From AG2 sp036493735 (GTDB lineage Bacteria; Gemmatimonadota; Gemmatimonadetes; Gemmatimonadales; Gemmatimonadaceae), in NCBI GenBank assembly GCA_036493735.1, contig DASXPH010000093.1, positions 1 through 64,000 on the forward strand: a stretch of 64,000 bases of DNA, in the 5' to 3' direction. The notes below the pieces were generated by a model. The model was not told the DNA's origin. It saw only the letters and a list, made by a program, of their open reading frames with translations, and did no database searches. Position 1 is the stretch's first letter. Every line of letters starts with the position of its first letter. Both the position numbers and the translations under genes were made by a program. Below are positions 34,002 through 42,249 of this stretch, piece after piece.

Positions 34002-35837
34002 GTGCCCACCGACGTCAGTAATCCGCAGTACTACCATAAAGTCGTGGACTGCCAGTGGGCATGTCCGGCGCACACCAACGTTCCGGAGTACATCCGGCTG
34101 ATTGCGCAGGGGCGTTACACCGAGTCGTATATGCTCAACAGGCAGTCGAACGTGTTTCCGGGCATTCTCGGACGCACCTGCGACCGGCCCTGTGAGCCAG
34201 CCTGCCGCCGTGGCCGCGTGGACGGCAAGCCGGTCGCCATCTGTCGATTGAAGCGTGTCGCGGCCGACTTGCGCGACGATATCAGTGAGTTCTTACCGAA
34301 GATTCCGGCGCAGAAGAATGGAAAACGCGTCGCGCTGATCGGGGCCGGTCCGGCCTCCTTGACGGTCGCCAACGACCTGATGCCCCTCGGTTACGACGTC
34401 GTCATTTACGAGAAGCACGATCGGGCGGGCGGTCTGATGCGCGTGAACATTCCGTCGTTCCGGCTGCCGGCCGAGGTGCTCGACGAGGAGACGAGGGTGA
34501 TCCTCGACATGGGCGTCGACATACGGTACGGCACGCCCGTGACAAGCATGCGCGAGCTGTTGGGCGAAGGCTATGACGCGATCTTTGTCGGCAGCGGGGC
34601 ACCGAAGGGAAAGGAGCTGGAGCTGCCCGGACGGCGCGACACCGACCAGATCTACATCGGCATCGAGTGGCTGGCGAACGTCCACTTCGGACACGTCGAA
34701 CGCATTGGCGAGCGTGTGCTCATCATCGGAGTCGGCAACACGGCGATGGACTGCTGCCGCACGTCGCGTCGTCTGGGCGGCACGGACATCAAGGTGATCG
34801 CACGTCGATCGCGCCCCTACTTCAAGGCGTCGCCCTGGGAGTTGGAGGATGCGGAAGAGGAAGGCGTTCAGATCATCGAGAACCACGCGCCCAAGCGCTT
34901 CGTGATCGAACAGGGCAAGCTGGTCGGCATGGAACTGGATCGTCTCCGCTGGTTCGAGCAGAATGGCAAGCAGAAGAGCGAAGTGATCGAGACGGTGCGC
35001 ATGGACTGCGACGCGGTGATCCTCGCCATCGGCCAGGACAACGCATTCCCCTGGGTGGAGCGCGACCTTGGCGTCGCCTTCGACGATGAGGGGATGCCGG
35101 TCGTGGACAGGAAAACGTTCGCGAGCACTAGACCAGGGGTCTTCTTTGGCGGCGACGCGGCGTGGGGACCGGAGAACATCATCTGGGCAGTCGAACATGG
35201 ACACCAGGCGGCAATCTCCATCCACAATCATTGCATGGGTATTCCGCTCGAGGAGCGTCCCGCGTACGGGATGAACCTGGTGAGCTCGAAAGTCGGGATG
35301 CACGCCTGGAGCTACAGCAACGACTACAGCCCGGCGACCCGCTCGAAGATGACCCATGAGGAGCTCACGAAGCGCTTTTCGAAGCTGTCGGTGGAGGTGG
35401 AGCTCGGCTTTACCCCCGAACAAACCGCTGCGGAAGTCGAGCGTTGTCTCAACTGCGACATCGAGACGCATTTCACGGCACCGCTATGCATCGAGTGCGA
35501 CGCATGCGTCGATGTCTGCCCCGTGAGCTGCCTGACGATCGCGCCGAATGGCGCGGAGCCCGAGCTGCGGACACGCCTGTCGGCGCCGGCGCTCAATCTC
35601 ACACAGGAAGTGTTCGTGTCAGAGGCGTTGCCGCAGACCAAACGCGTGATGGTGAAAGATGAAGACGTGTGCCTGCACTGCGGCCTGTGCGCGGAGCGTT
35701 GTCCCACCGCGGCGTGGGACATGAGGGAGTTCGACTTGTTGGTGCCGTATGCGGGACGAGACGGTCTAGGGGCTAAGGTCTTGGGGCTAGGGATTGCACC
35801 GAAGGGCCCCGAGTCGCGCGCGCTCTCTAGCCCCTAA
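34002..35837 (+). CDS. GltD-like FAD oxidoreductase with ferredoxin domains, electron partner of KOR
   Basis: A 611-residue flavoprotein. The N-terminal Fe-S cysteine set (Cys17, Cys21, Cys60, Cys64, Cys68, Cys81 in CQWACPAHT and CDRPCEPACRRG) and the dinucleotide folds (ALIGAGPASLTVANDL near 111, VLIIGVGNTAMDCCR near 245) match the glutamate-synthase small subunit/NADH:ferredoxin group. Two 4Fe-4S clusters follow (CIECDACVDVCPVSC and CLHCGLCAERCPT). In operons with 2-oxoacid:ferredoxin oxidoreductases such proteins transfer electrons between NAD(P)H and ferredoxin. The GTG at 34002 has GAGGAG upstream. The last 20-25 residues (after LLVPYAGRDG) are encoded by a G/C iteron element (GGGGCTAAGG), so the C-terminal tail is probably not functional in the family sense. 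Confidence 0.88.
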   Translation: MPTDVSNPQYYHKVVDCQWACPAHTNVPEYIRLIAQGRYTESYMLNRQSNVFPGILGRTCDRPCEPACRRGRVDGKPVAICRLKRVAADLRDDISEFLPKIPAQKNGKRVALIGAGPASLTVANDLMPLGYDVVIYEKHDRAGGLMRVNIPSFRLPAEVLDEETRVILDMGVDIRYGTPVTSMRELLGEGYDAIFVGSGAPKGKELELPGRRDTDQIYIGIEWLANVHFGHVERIGERVLIIGVGNTAMDCCRTSRRLGGTDIKVIARRSRPYFKASPWELEDAEEEGVQIIENHAPKRFVIEQGKLVGMELDRLRWFEQNGKQKSEVIETVRMDCDAVILAIGQDNAFPWVERDLGVAFDDEGMPVVDRKTFASTRPGVFFGGDAAWGPENIIWAVEHGHQAAISIHNHCMGIPLEERPAYGMNLVSSKVGMHAWSYSNDYSPATRSKMTHEELTKRFSKLSVEVELGFTPEQTAAEVERCLNCDIETHFTAPLCIECDACVDVCPVSCLTIAPNGAEPELRTRLSAPALNLTQEVFVSEALPQTKRVMVKDEDVCLHCGLCAERCPTAAWDMREFDLLVPYAGRDGLGAKVLGLGIAPKGPESRALSSP

Positions 35838-35840
35838 CCC
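35765..35840. repeat. paired iterons (TAGGGGCT / AGCCCCTA) inside the KOR operon
   Basis: TCTAGGGGCTAAGGTC and TTGGGGCTAGGG (35765-35792) face TCTAGCCCCTAACCCC (35825-35840). The stop TAA of the flavoprotein is within CCCCTAACCCC. There is no strong central hairpin, as expected inside an operon, but the same G-rich-then-C-rich polarity is kept. Confidence 0.7.
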
Positions 35841-35848
35841 CACGCTTT

Positions 35849-37645
35849 GTGGTCAACGATTTCGCTTTCAAGATTGCCACGGTCAACGGCACCGGCTCCG
35901 CCAGCGCCAATGGCCTGCTCATGCAGGCCATTTATCGGATGGGTATTCCGGTCTCCGGCAAGAACGTCTTCCCGTCGAACATCCAGGGACTACCCACCTG
36001 GTACGAGATCCGGGTGAACAAGGCCGGCTACACGGCGCGTCCCGCGGACGTGGACCTCGTCGTCGCGCTCAACCCCGCCACGTACGCCAAGGACGTCGTC
36101 GCGGTCAGGCGTGGCGGCTGGCTCCTGTACGATTCCTCCTGGCCGCTGGACCGCGCCCTCCACCGCGACGACATCACCATCCTCGGCGTTCCATTCGGCA
36201 ACATGTGCGTCGAAGCGTTCGCGGGCGACCGCGAGCGAACGCTCATGCGCAACATCGCCTACACGGGCGCGCTGGTCGCGCTGTTGAACATCGATATGGA
36301 TGTCGTGTCCGAGATCATTCGCGAACAGTTCTCGAGGAAGCGGGCGCTGCTCGACTCCAACTTCCGAGCGCTGCATCTCGGTTACGATTACGCGAAGAAA
36401 CACTACGAGTGTCCGCTCCCGATCCGACTGGAGCGGATGACCGCGACGCGCGACCAGGTTCTGCTCGACGGGAATACCGCCGCGGCGTTAGGCTGTCTCT
36501 ATGCCGGGGCCACGGTCGGCGCGTGGTATCCGATCACCCCGGCGACGTCGCTGATGGAAGCGTTCATGGGCTTCTGCAAGCGTTACCGCGTCGATCCAGA
36601 GACGAAGCGCAACAACTACTGCATTCTTCAGGCGGAAGACGAGCTGGCCGCGGCGGGCATAACGATTGGCGCCAGCTGGGCAGGGGCGCGGGCGTTCACG
36701 TCGACCGCTGGACCGGGCATCTCGCTGATGAGCGAGTTCATTGGCCTGGCATACTATACCGAAATACCTGGGGTGTTCTTCGACATCCAGCGCACCGGCC
36801 CGTCTACTGGCATGCCGACGCGCACGCAGCAGGGCGATCTCCTCTCGATCGCGTACCTCTCGCACGGCGACACGAAGCACATCGCGCTGTTTCCGTCCAA
36901 TCCCGCCGAGTGCTTCTACATGTCGGTCGCCGCATTCGACCTCACCGAGCGTTTTCAGACGCCGGTATTCGTCCTTTCAGACCTCGACATCGGCATGAAC
37001 GATTGGATGGTACCGCGCCTCACATGGGACGACAGCTATCGTCCGGACCGCGGCAAGGTGCTGAACGCCGAGCAGCTCGAGAGGGTGCAGCGCTTCTCTC
37101 GGTATCTCGATGTGGACGGCGATGGGATCGCGGCACGAACGCTGCCTGGCGTGTCGGCGAAGGGCGCATACTTCGTGCGCGGCTCGGGACACGACAAGCA
37201 CGGCGCGTATACCGAGGACTCCGCCGAGTATCGAGAAGTCGTCGATCGCCTGGCGAAGAAGCTGAGGACGGCCGAGGAGGCCGTCCCCGCGCCCGAGATC
37301 CACCAGCGCCCCGGTCGGCCCGCGTCGGTGGGTCTCGTGGCGTTAGGCGGCACCCACGCCGCGATGCTCGAGGCACGTGACAAGCTCATGGCGGATGGCA
37401 TCGAAGTGGATTACATGCGAATCCGCGCGTTCCCATTCGGCGCCGCGGTCCGCGAATTTCTCGAGGGCCACGAGACGCTCTTCATCGTCGAGCAGAATCG
37501 CGATGCGCAGCTACGATCGCTGCTGGCGATCGAGACCGGTATGCCGCGCGACCGCATGACGGCCGTGCTCGACTACGGCGGACTGCCACTCACGGCCGAT
37601 TTCGTGACCGGCGAGGTCACGCGAACATTGGAGGCGCACGTATGA
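35849..37645 (+). CDS. 2-oxoacid:ferredoxin oxidoreductase, fused gamma-alpha subunit
   Basis: A 598-residue subunit of the pyruvate/2-oxoglutarate ferredoxin oxidoreductase superfamily, which splits a 2-oxoacid to acyl-CoA and CO2 and reduces ferredoxin, or runs in reverse. The N-terminal gamma domain (1-195; KIATVNGTGSASANGLLMQA, VVALNPATYAKD) is fused to the alpha pyrimidine domain (LGCLYAGATVGAWYPITPATSLMEAF, QAEDELAAAGITIGASWAGARAFTSTAGPG) and a C-terminal domain (ASVGLVALGGTH, FIVEQNRDAQL). This gamma-alpha order is the two-subunit KorA type, for which 2-oxoglutarate is the common substrate. GTG at 35849 is the likely start but has no ribosome site and follows the iteron arm. The stop overlaps korB (ATGA). 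Confidence 0.9.
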   Translation: MVNDFAFKIATVNGTGSASANGLLMQAIYRMGIPVSGKNVFPSNIQGLPTWYEIRVNKAGYTARPADVDLVVALNPATYAKDVVAVRRGGWLLYDSSWPLDRALHRDDITILGVPFGNMCVEAFAGDRERTLMRNIAYTGALVALLNIDMDVVSEIIREQFSRKRALLDSNFRALHLGYDYAKKHYECPLPIRLERMTATRDQVLLDGNTAAALGCLYAGATVGAWYPITPATSLMEAFMGFCKRYRVDPETKRNNYCILQAEDELAAAGITIGASWAGARAFTSTAGPGISLMSEFIGLAYYTEIPGVFFDIQRTGPSTGMPTRTQQGDLLSIAYLSHGDTKHIALFPSNPAECFYMSVAAFDLTERFQTPVFVLSDLDIGMNDWMVPRLTWDDSYRPDRGKVLNAEQLERVQRFSRYLDVDGDGIAARTLPGVSAKGAYFVRGSGHDKHGAYTEDSAEYREVVDRLAKKLRTAEEAVPAPEIHQRPGRPASVGLVALGGTHAAMLEARDKLMADGIEVDYMRIRAFPFGAAVREFLEGHETLFIVEQNRDAQLRSLLAIETGMPRDRMTAVLDYGGLPLTADFVTGEVTRTLEAHV

Positions 37646-38697
37646 CCTCGATTCAGAAGCCGCCCGTCAGGCACCCGTCACTGCAAGCCAATGCGCTCGG
37701 CCTCACCAAGCGGGATTATGAGGGCGCGATGTCGACGCTGTGCGCCGGGTGCGGACACGACTCCGTGACGGCCGCGATCGTCCAGGCTTTCTACGAGCTC
37801 GACATCCCACCACATCGCGCGGCGAAGATGAGCGGCATCGGCTGCTCGTCGAAGACGACCGCTTACTTCATGCGACAGTCGCATGGCTTCAACTCCGTGC
37901 ACGGACGAATGCCATCGGTGGCGAGCGGCGCGAATGCGGCGAACCGGGACCTCATTTACATCGGCATCTCGGGCGACGGCGACTCGCTGTCGATCGGGCT
38001 CGGCCAGCTCTGCCACGCGATTCGACGCAACGTGGACATGCTGTACGTGCTCGAGAACAATGGCGTGTATGGACTGACCAAGGGTCAGTTCTCCGCTTCG
38101 GCGGATGTGGGATCGAAGTCGAAGCGCGGCGAGGCGAATGTGCAGCGCCCGATCGATCCTGTCCTCCTCGCGCTGAGCCTCGGCGCGACGTTCGTCGCGC
38201 GTGGCTTCTCGGGCGACAAGACGCGGCTCGTTCCGATGCTGAAGGCCGGTCTGCGCCACAAGGGCTTCGCGCTCATCGACGTGATCTCGCCCTGCGTGAG
38301 CTTCAATGATCACGAAGGCTCGACGAAGAGCTACCGCTTCACGCGCGAGAATTATCACGAGCTTGCGCCTGTCGATTTCGTGCCGCTACAGCGCGAGATC
38401 ACCGCGTCCACCGAAGCTGGCGCGAGCGTCTCGGTAACGATGCACGATGGCAGCATCGTACGGTTCCGAGAGGTCGGCGACGACTACGATCCAACGGATC
38501 GCGACGCGGCGTACGCGCACGTGCGCGCGCGCCAGGAGCGCGGCGAGATCGTCACCGGCCTTCTGTACATCGACGAGAGCTCGTCGGACATGCACGACAC
38601 GGCCAACACGGTATCGCGTCCGCTCGTGGACTTGCCTTACGAGTCGCTCTGCCCCGGCGCCGCGGCGCTCGAGGCGCTCATGGACGAGTATCGGTAG
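37642..38697 (+). CDS. 2-oxoacid:ferredoxin oxidoreductase beta subunit
   Basis: A 351-residue thiamin-pyrophosphate-binding subunit. LCAGCGHDSVTAAIVQAF at 33-50 carries the CGHD motif, SGIGCSSKTTAYF follows, and the TPP motif is GDGDSLSIGLGQLCHAIRRN through ENNGVYGLTKGQ. Length fits KorB. ATGA overlap with the alpha gene means the two are translated together. The heterodimer, with the upstream GltD-like protein, forms a three-gene module that would couple 2-oxoacid oxidation to NAD(P)H via ferredoxin. The C-terminal extension after position 290 (YAHVRARQERGEIVTGLLYID) is normal for the family. The stop TAG opens an iteron-type element. Confidence 0.92.
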   Translation: MTSIQKPPVRHPSLQANALGLTKRDYEGAMSTLCAGCGHDSVTAAIVQAFYELDIPPHRAAKMSGIGCSSKTTAYFMRQSHGFNSVHGRMPSVASGANAANRDLIYIGISGDGDSLSIGLGQLCHAIRRNVDMLYVLENNGVYGLTKGQFSASADVGSKSKRGEANVQRPIDPVLLALSLGATFVARGFSGDKTRLVPMLKAGLRHKGFALIDVISPCVSFNDHEGSTKSYRFTRENYHELAPVDFVPLQREITASTEAGASVSVTMHDGSIVRFREVGDDYDPTDRDAAYAHVRARQERGEIVTGLLYIDESSSDMHDTANTVSRPLVDLPYESLCPGAAALEALMDEYR

Positions 38698-38703
38698 GTG
38701 CTC

Positions 38704-38763
38704 GCTGATCCGTGGTCGGTGATCGGTGGTTCAGGATCACCGTTCACTGTCCACCGATCACCA
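38704..38763. repeat. paired boundary iterons after the KOR operon
   Basis: GGTGATCGGTGG (38718-38729) is repeated inverted as CCACCGATCACC (38751-38762), 12 bp perfect, with further GGTCGG/ACCG-like words between and around. There is no U-tract. G-rich arm directly after the korB stop, C-rich arm second. Confidence 0.75.
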
Positions 38764-38774
38764 GACAGCGGCTA

Positions 38775-39338
38775 CTAATCCCGACTCTGGCTGCCCGGCC
38801 AATCTCGCTCGGTGATCCGGCACTGCGCGCGCGGCGCGGCGTGGACGGCGCGCGTAACGCGGCATTCGTAGCGAGCCGAATGGTCGCCGATCGCGTCCGC
38901 GTGAACGATGAGCGTATGCTCGTCGAGCTGTGAAATGTCGCGGAGTCGTAAGAGGCCTCGGGGATTCCCGAAATTCTGCTCGTCGGCGGCGCAGACGGAG
39001 CGCGGGACCACCTTCGCAGGCTCGCCATGCAGGGCGCGCAACACCGACGCGCTCGGATCGGCATCCTTCAACGTCCCGTCCGGTTCGGTCGTGGCGACAC
39101 TGAGACAAACCCGATCGGCACTGTCACCGATCACCTCGTCGAGCAAGGCACGGAAGGCGGTCACGACCGAGCCCTCATCGTTCGGAACGGCGGCCATGAT
39201 GAGCGGCGTCGAAGATCGTTGCGCCATACAGCCCGTCGTCGCGCCCGCGATCAGGACGGCCGAGGCGATGGTGCGAACGATCTCCTTCCGCGAGGCGAGC
39301 GCGGCACTGTGGCGTCGAAGGGAGCGAGTCTGCTTCAT
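38775..39338 (-). CDS. lipoprotein of unknown function
   Basis: A protein of about 187 residues with an unusually long N-terminal region before a hydrophobic segment (IVRTIASAVLIAGATTGC), where the lipobox ATTGC places the lipidated Cys near residue 37. A closer Met is not available in-frame, so the start is uncertain. The mature domain is mixed alpha/beta with two more Cys (RVCLSV and RSVCAAD) and the terminal YECRVTRAVHAAPRAQC. I recognise no family. It ends just after the KOR-operon iteron element and is convergent with that operon; the divergent neighbour is a Zn-ribbon-like membrane protein. Confidence 0.6.
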   Translation of the reverse strand: MKQTRSLRRHSAALASRKEIVRTIASAVLIAGATTGCMAQRSSTPLIMAAVPNDEGSVVTAFRALLDEVIGDSADRVCLSVATTEPDGTLKDADPSASVLRALHGEPAKVVPRSVCAADEQNFGNPRGLLRLRDISQLDEHTLIVHADAIGDHSARYECRVTRAVHAAPRAQCRITERDWPGSQSRD

Positions 39339-39395
39339 CTGCTGAAAGGGTAATGCAGGGTTGCGACCAGTGAGATTAGCTCAAAGACGAGCGTT

Positions 39396-39422
39396 ACTGG
39401 TGACTGGTGACTGGTGGACTGG
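39396..39422. repeat. ACTGGTG tandem between divergent genes
   Basis: ACTGGTG is repeated three to four times on the plus strand between the divergent lipoprotein (start 39338) and the membrane protein (start 39479). On the lipoprotein's coding strand it is C-rich upstream of the start. A single arm is present, with no hairpin. Confidence 0.6.
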
Positions 39423-39478
39423 CTGCCGTCACACATAGGACGTTGCGCCCGGGCACGGCACGTCGTCCCAACGGTGCC

Positions 39479-40318
39479 ATGTCGCGACGCCAAAGAATCG
39501 ATTGTCCTCACGAGCGCCGCCCAGGGATGGCGGTCTGCTTGCACTGCCTTCATGCCGCCCGCCTCGAAGCCCGCGAGCACCGCCAACGCGCCATCATGCG
39601 CTTCGGCGCCTGGACGCTGAGTCTCGCCGTCCTCGGAGTCGTCGGGGCAGCCGGGGTGAACGCGGCCACGCATCCGGATACCCCGACCACGCAACGCCCA
39701 GCGAAGCGAGCCCAGGCCCAACCGATCGCTGTCAGGGCGCCGTCGTCACCGGACTCGGCGGCCGTCACGGTCGCTTCCGCTGCCGCCGTGATCCAGCAGG
39801 GGGCGCCTGCCCAAGCGGCTTCGCCGGCCGCGGACTCAGCACACCCCGCGATTCCGATTCCAGCGCCAACCCCTATTCCGGCGATCCAACCTCCGGCGGC
39901 GCCACCAAGTTCGAGCGCGAAGTCGGTACCCTCTGCTGACTCAGCGGCGCGAGCGGCGATTGGCCCGATCATTCCACAGGGCCGCACCGATCTCGCCGAC
40001 AGCCTCTTCGCCATTCGCGTCGCGGACACGGTCGTGGTCCATTTCGACACGTCGCCGTCGCGCACGCGGCGGGCCGACAAATTCGAGACGATCGTTAGGC
40101 AGACGCTCAAGGTGGTCTACGGGCCCTTCGCCGACAGCGCGCTCGCCGCGGTGCCCGCCGGGCGACTCGCCGCGCCTAACGAGCTGGTCACGACGCTGCC
40201 GACGCGGGGCATCCATCTCGCCGGCCCACACGGTGCCCGCGTCGCACTCTGGCCGGAGACGCGTCCCGGGCGAGACGGGCCACTCGTCATCGCGTATCGG
40301 ACGGTCGTCGAGCGGTAA
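39479..40318 (+). CDS. membrane-anchored protein with N-terminal Zn-ribbon-like motif
   Basis: A 279-residue protein. The N terminus has CPHERRPGMAVCLHCLH (residues about 9-25), a possible short zinc-binding or Cys/His knuckle on the cytoplasmic side. One membrane helix follows (MRFGAWTLSLAVLGVVGAAGV, about 40-60), then a long Pro/Ala/Ser/Gln linker and a C-terminal alpha/beta domain from about 165 (TDLADSLFAIRVADTVVVHFDT, RRADKFETIVRQTLKVVYG, PNELVTTLPTRGIHLAGP). The last region could be periplasmic. No named family. The ATG at 39479 is preferred over the longer frame from 39407, which enters the repeat. A terminator-like hairpin follows. Confidence 0.6.
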   Translation: MSRRQRIDCPHERRPGMAVCLHCLHAARLEAREHRQRAIMRFGAWTLSLAVLGVVGAAGVNAATHPDTPTTQRPAKRAQAQPIAVRAPSSPDSAAVTVASAAAVIQQGAPAQAASPAADSAHPAIPIPAPTPIPAIQPPAAPPSSSAKSVPSADSAARAAIGPIIPQGRTDLADSLFAIRVADTVVVHFDTSPSRTRRADKFETIVRQTLKVVYGPFADSALAAVPAGRLAAPNELVTTLPTRGIHLAGPHGARVALWPETRPGRDGPLVIAYRTVVER

Positions 40319-40324
40319 CATTTC

Positions 40325-40347
40325 CCCGCTCCTTCTGGCGGAGCGGG
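40325..40347 (+). terminator. terminator-like hairpin
   Basis: CCCGCTCC (40325-40332) pairs with GGAGCGGG (40340-40347) directly after the membrane-protein gene; the downstream tract GCTTCCCTT is only weakly U-rich. Confidence 0.55.
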
Positions 40348-40402
40348 CGCTTCCCTTGCATGATCGAGGGGCCGTCGACCCGCCTACTGGCTCGGCCCCT
40401 TC

Positions 40403-42022
40403 ATGCACACGCATCCCGATCTGCTCGCTCAACCCGTCGAGCGCGCGGCGCGCATCGTCGCCCTCGACCTGCTCGACACCGCGGTAAAGGCACGCCAGCG
40501 CCTCGATGATGCCTCGGACGCTGATGCGCTCCACGACTTTCGCGTCGCCGTTCGCCGGCTGCGAAGTTGGCTGCGCGCGCTACGCCCCTGGCTCGGTGAT
40601 AGTACGCCCAAACGAGCCGCTCGCCGTCTGAAGAAGGCGGCGAGACTGACTGGCAGCAGCCGTGATGCCGAAGTGCATCGTGAATGGCTCGTAGCGCAAC
40701 GCGCAGCGCTCAGTGTTCGGCAGCGTCGCGGGCTCGCGTGGCTTCTCGAGCAGATCGAAAACGACAAGCGAAACAGCGACCGCCTCGTCGCCGGCAAAGG
40801 CGTGCGAGCCTTCGACCGCGCAGAATCGACGCTCGCCAGGAAGCTCAAGACGTTTCGCACACGCGTCGACGATGACACCGATGAGCTGCCTCGGTCATTC
40901 GCGTCGGTGGTCGCCGAGCTGGTGCGCGCCCAGGCGGCAAAGCTCTCACGACGCCTAACGCGCATCGAGTCCTACGAGGACGCGCGCAACGTGCATAAGG
41001 CGCGGCTCGCCGGCAAGCGGCTTCGCTATCTGCTCGAGCCGATCACGAAGCCGGTCGAAAGCGCCAATCGGCTGGTTCGCGAGTTGGCCGAGCTGCAGGA
41101 TGTACTCGGCAGCTGGCACGACGTCCACGTGTTCTCCGATGCCATCGAGAAGATAAACGACGACGTGGCCGCAAAGCCCACCGACGCGGCGTTGGACATT
41201 GACGCCGCGTCCGGCGCGGCACCCCGCTCGGAGTCACGCGACATCAGCCTGGGTCTGTTCGCGCTCACCGGACGTCTTCACGAACGCGGCCGGCAGGCGT
41301 TCGCCGAAATGACCCAACGCTGGCCCGACGCCAATCGTTTCCTCGATGAGGCGGAGGCAATCGCCGAGGCGCTCGACAGACAGGCGGGTGAGGGCAAGGA
41401 GATCGAACGGAAGTATCTGCTCTCACGATTGCCGGATATACCTAACGACGCGGCCATAGAGGAGATCGAGCAGGGGTACATTCCCGGTACCAGGGTGCTC
41501 GAGCGACTGCGGCGTGTCCGGACACCGGACGGGGTCGCTGACCGTTGCATCCGCACGTTCAAGCAGGGCGCCGGTCTCGTTCGTACCGAGATCGAAGAGG
41601 AGATGCCGCCGTCGCTGTTCGAGCAAATGTGGCCACTCACCGAAGGACGCCGACTACGCAAGCGTCGTCATGCGGTTGCCGACGGCTCGCATACCTGGGA
41701 GATCGACGAGTTCCTCGACCGCGATCTCGTACTTGCGGAGATCGAGCTCCGCAGCGCGACCGAGGAGGTTCAGCTTCCCGACTGGGTTGCCGCCGTGCTC
41801 GTGCGCGAAGTCACCGACGAGCCGGCGTACACCAATGCGAGGTTGGCGTCAGGAGATGGGGGCAGTCCCGAGGAGATGAAGAAAGAGCTCGATCAGGAGG
41901 AGCGCGGGAATAACGGTGGCGACCGCACCCGTAATGGCGCGCGTGCATCGCATGAGCCCCGTCCGCGGGCGGCCCGGTTCAGCGCCGTAGAGCCAACGAT
42001 CGGCGAGCCCCCACGCGCCTAA
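40403..42022 (+). CDS. CHAD-CYTH domain protein (phosphate/polyphosphate-related)
   Basis: A 539-residue cytoplasmic protein. Residues 12-320 are a CHAD domain, an all-helical bundle with conserved His/Arg/Lys faces (LHDFRVAVRRLRSWLRAL at 43-60, HKARLAGKRLRYLLEP at 198-213, LQDVLGSWHDVHVF). CHAD domains bind polyphosphate. From 331 a CYTH/triphosphate-tunnel domain starts with ExExK (Glu333, Glu335, Lys337 in GKEIERKYLL) and continues with VLERLRRVRTPDG, IRTFKQGAG, RTEIEEEMP and YLWEID-like HTWEIDEFLD...LVLAEIEL. That order, CHAD before CYTH, is the reverse of most fusions. Catalysis of triphosphate hydrolysis is likely if all ligands are kept. The last 50 residues are antisense to the next gene. 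The stop TAA lies within GCCTAACG. Confidence 0.88.
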   Translation: MHTHPDLLAQPVERAARIVALDLLDTAVKARQRLDDASDADALHDFRVAVRRLRSWLRALRPWLGDSTPKRAARRLKKAARLTGSSRDAEVHREWLVAQRAALSVRQRRGLAWLLEQIENDKRNSDRLVAGKGVRAFDRAESTLARKLKTFRTRVDDDTDELPRSFASVVAELVRAQAAKLSRRLTRIESYEDARNVHKARLAGKRLRYLLEPITKPVESANRLVRELAELQDVLGSWHDVHVFSDAIEKINDDVAAKPTDAALDIDAASGAAPRSESRDISLGLFALTGRLHERGRQAFAEMTQRWPDANRFLDEAEAIAEALDRQAGEGKEIERKYLLSRLPDIPNDAAIEEIEQGYIPGTRVLERLRRVRTPDGVADRCIRTFKQGAGLVRTEIEEEMPPSLFEQMWPLTEGRRLRKRRHAVADGSHTWEIDEFLDRDLVLAEIELRSATEEVQLPDWVAAVLVREVTDEPAYTNARLASGDGGSPEEMKKELDQEERGNNGGDRTRNGARASHEPRPRAARFSAVEPTIGEPPRA

Positions 42023-42226
42023 CGACCCAAGGGCCAACGCGACCGCGGCGATGCGCCAGTGGCCATGGAGGCCCCAGTCGATGGCGGAGGGAATTCCGAT
42101 CTGCATCAACTGGTAGAGCCGCGTCGGGACGCTGGTGCGCGCGTAACTGGTGAGCAGCGCGCCCAGTGTCGGCTCCGCGGTAACTTCGTTTGGCGCCCGT
42201 GCACGAGATGACCTGACGACACTCAT
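41849..42226 (-). CDS. small integral membrane protein (antisense overlap)
   Basis: A 125-residue protein with start at 42226. Two hydrophobic stretches (WRIAAVALALGSLGAWGLADRW and AITGAVATVIPALLLIELFLHLLG) suggest two to three membrane helices; an N-terminal Thr/Arg-rich cytoplasmic part precedes them. The AGGGGTG ribosome site supports the start. It overlaps the CHAD-CYTH gene tail by 174 bases in antisense, so one of the two is probably longer on paper than in the cell. The hydrophobic pattern here looks real, whereas the CHAD-CYTH tail (after EEMKKELDQEERG) is basic low-complexity. It could be cotranscribed with the S9 peptidase upstream on this strand (gap 23 bases). Confidence 0.6.
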   Translation of the reverse strand: MSVVRSSRARAPNEVTAEPTLGALLTSYARTSVPTRLYQLMQIGIPSAIDWGLHGHWRIAAVALALGSLGAWGLADRWLYGAEPGRPRTGLMRCTRAITGAVATVIPALLLIELFLHLLGTAPIS

Positions 42227-42249
42227 CGATTCACCCCTGCGTGTCGCAG

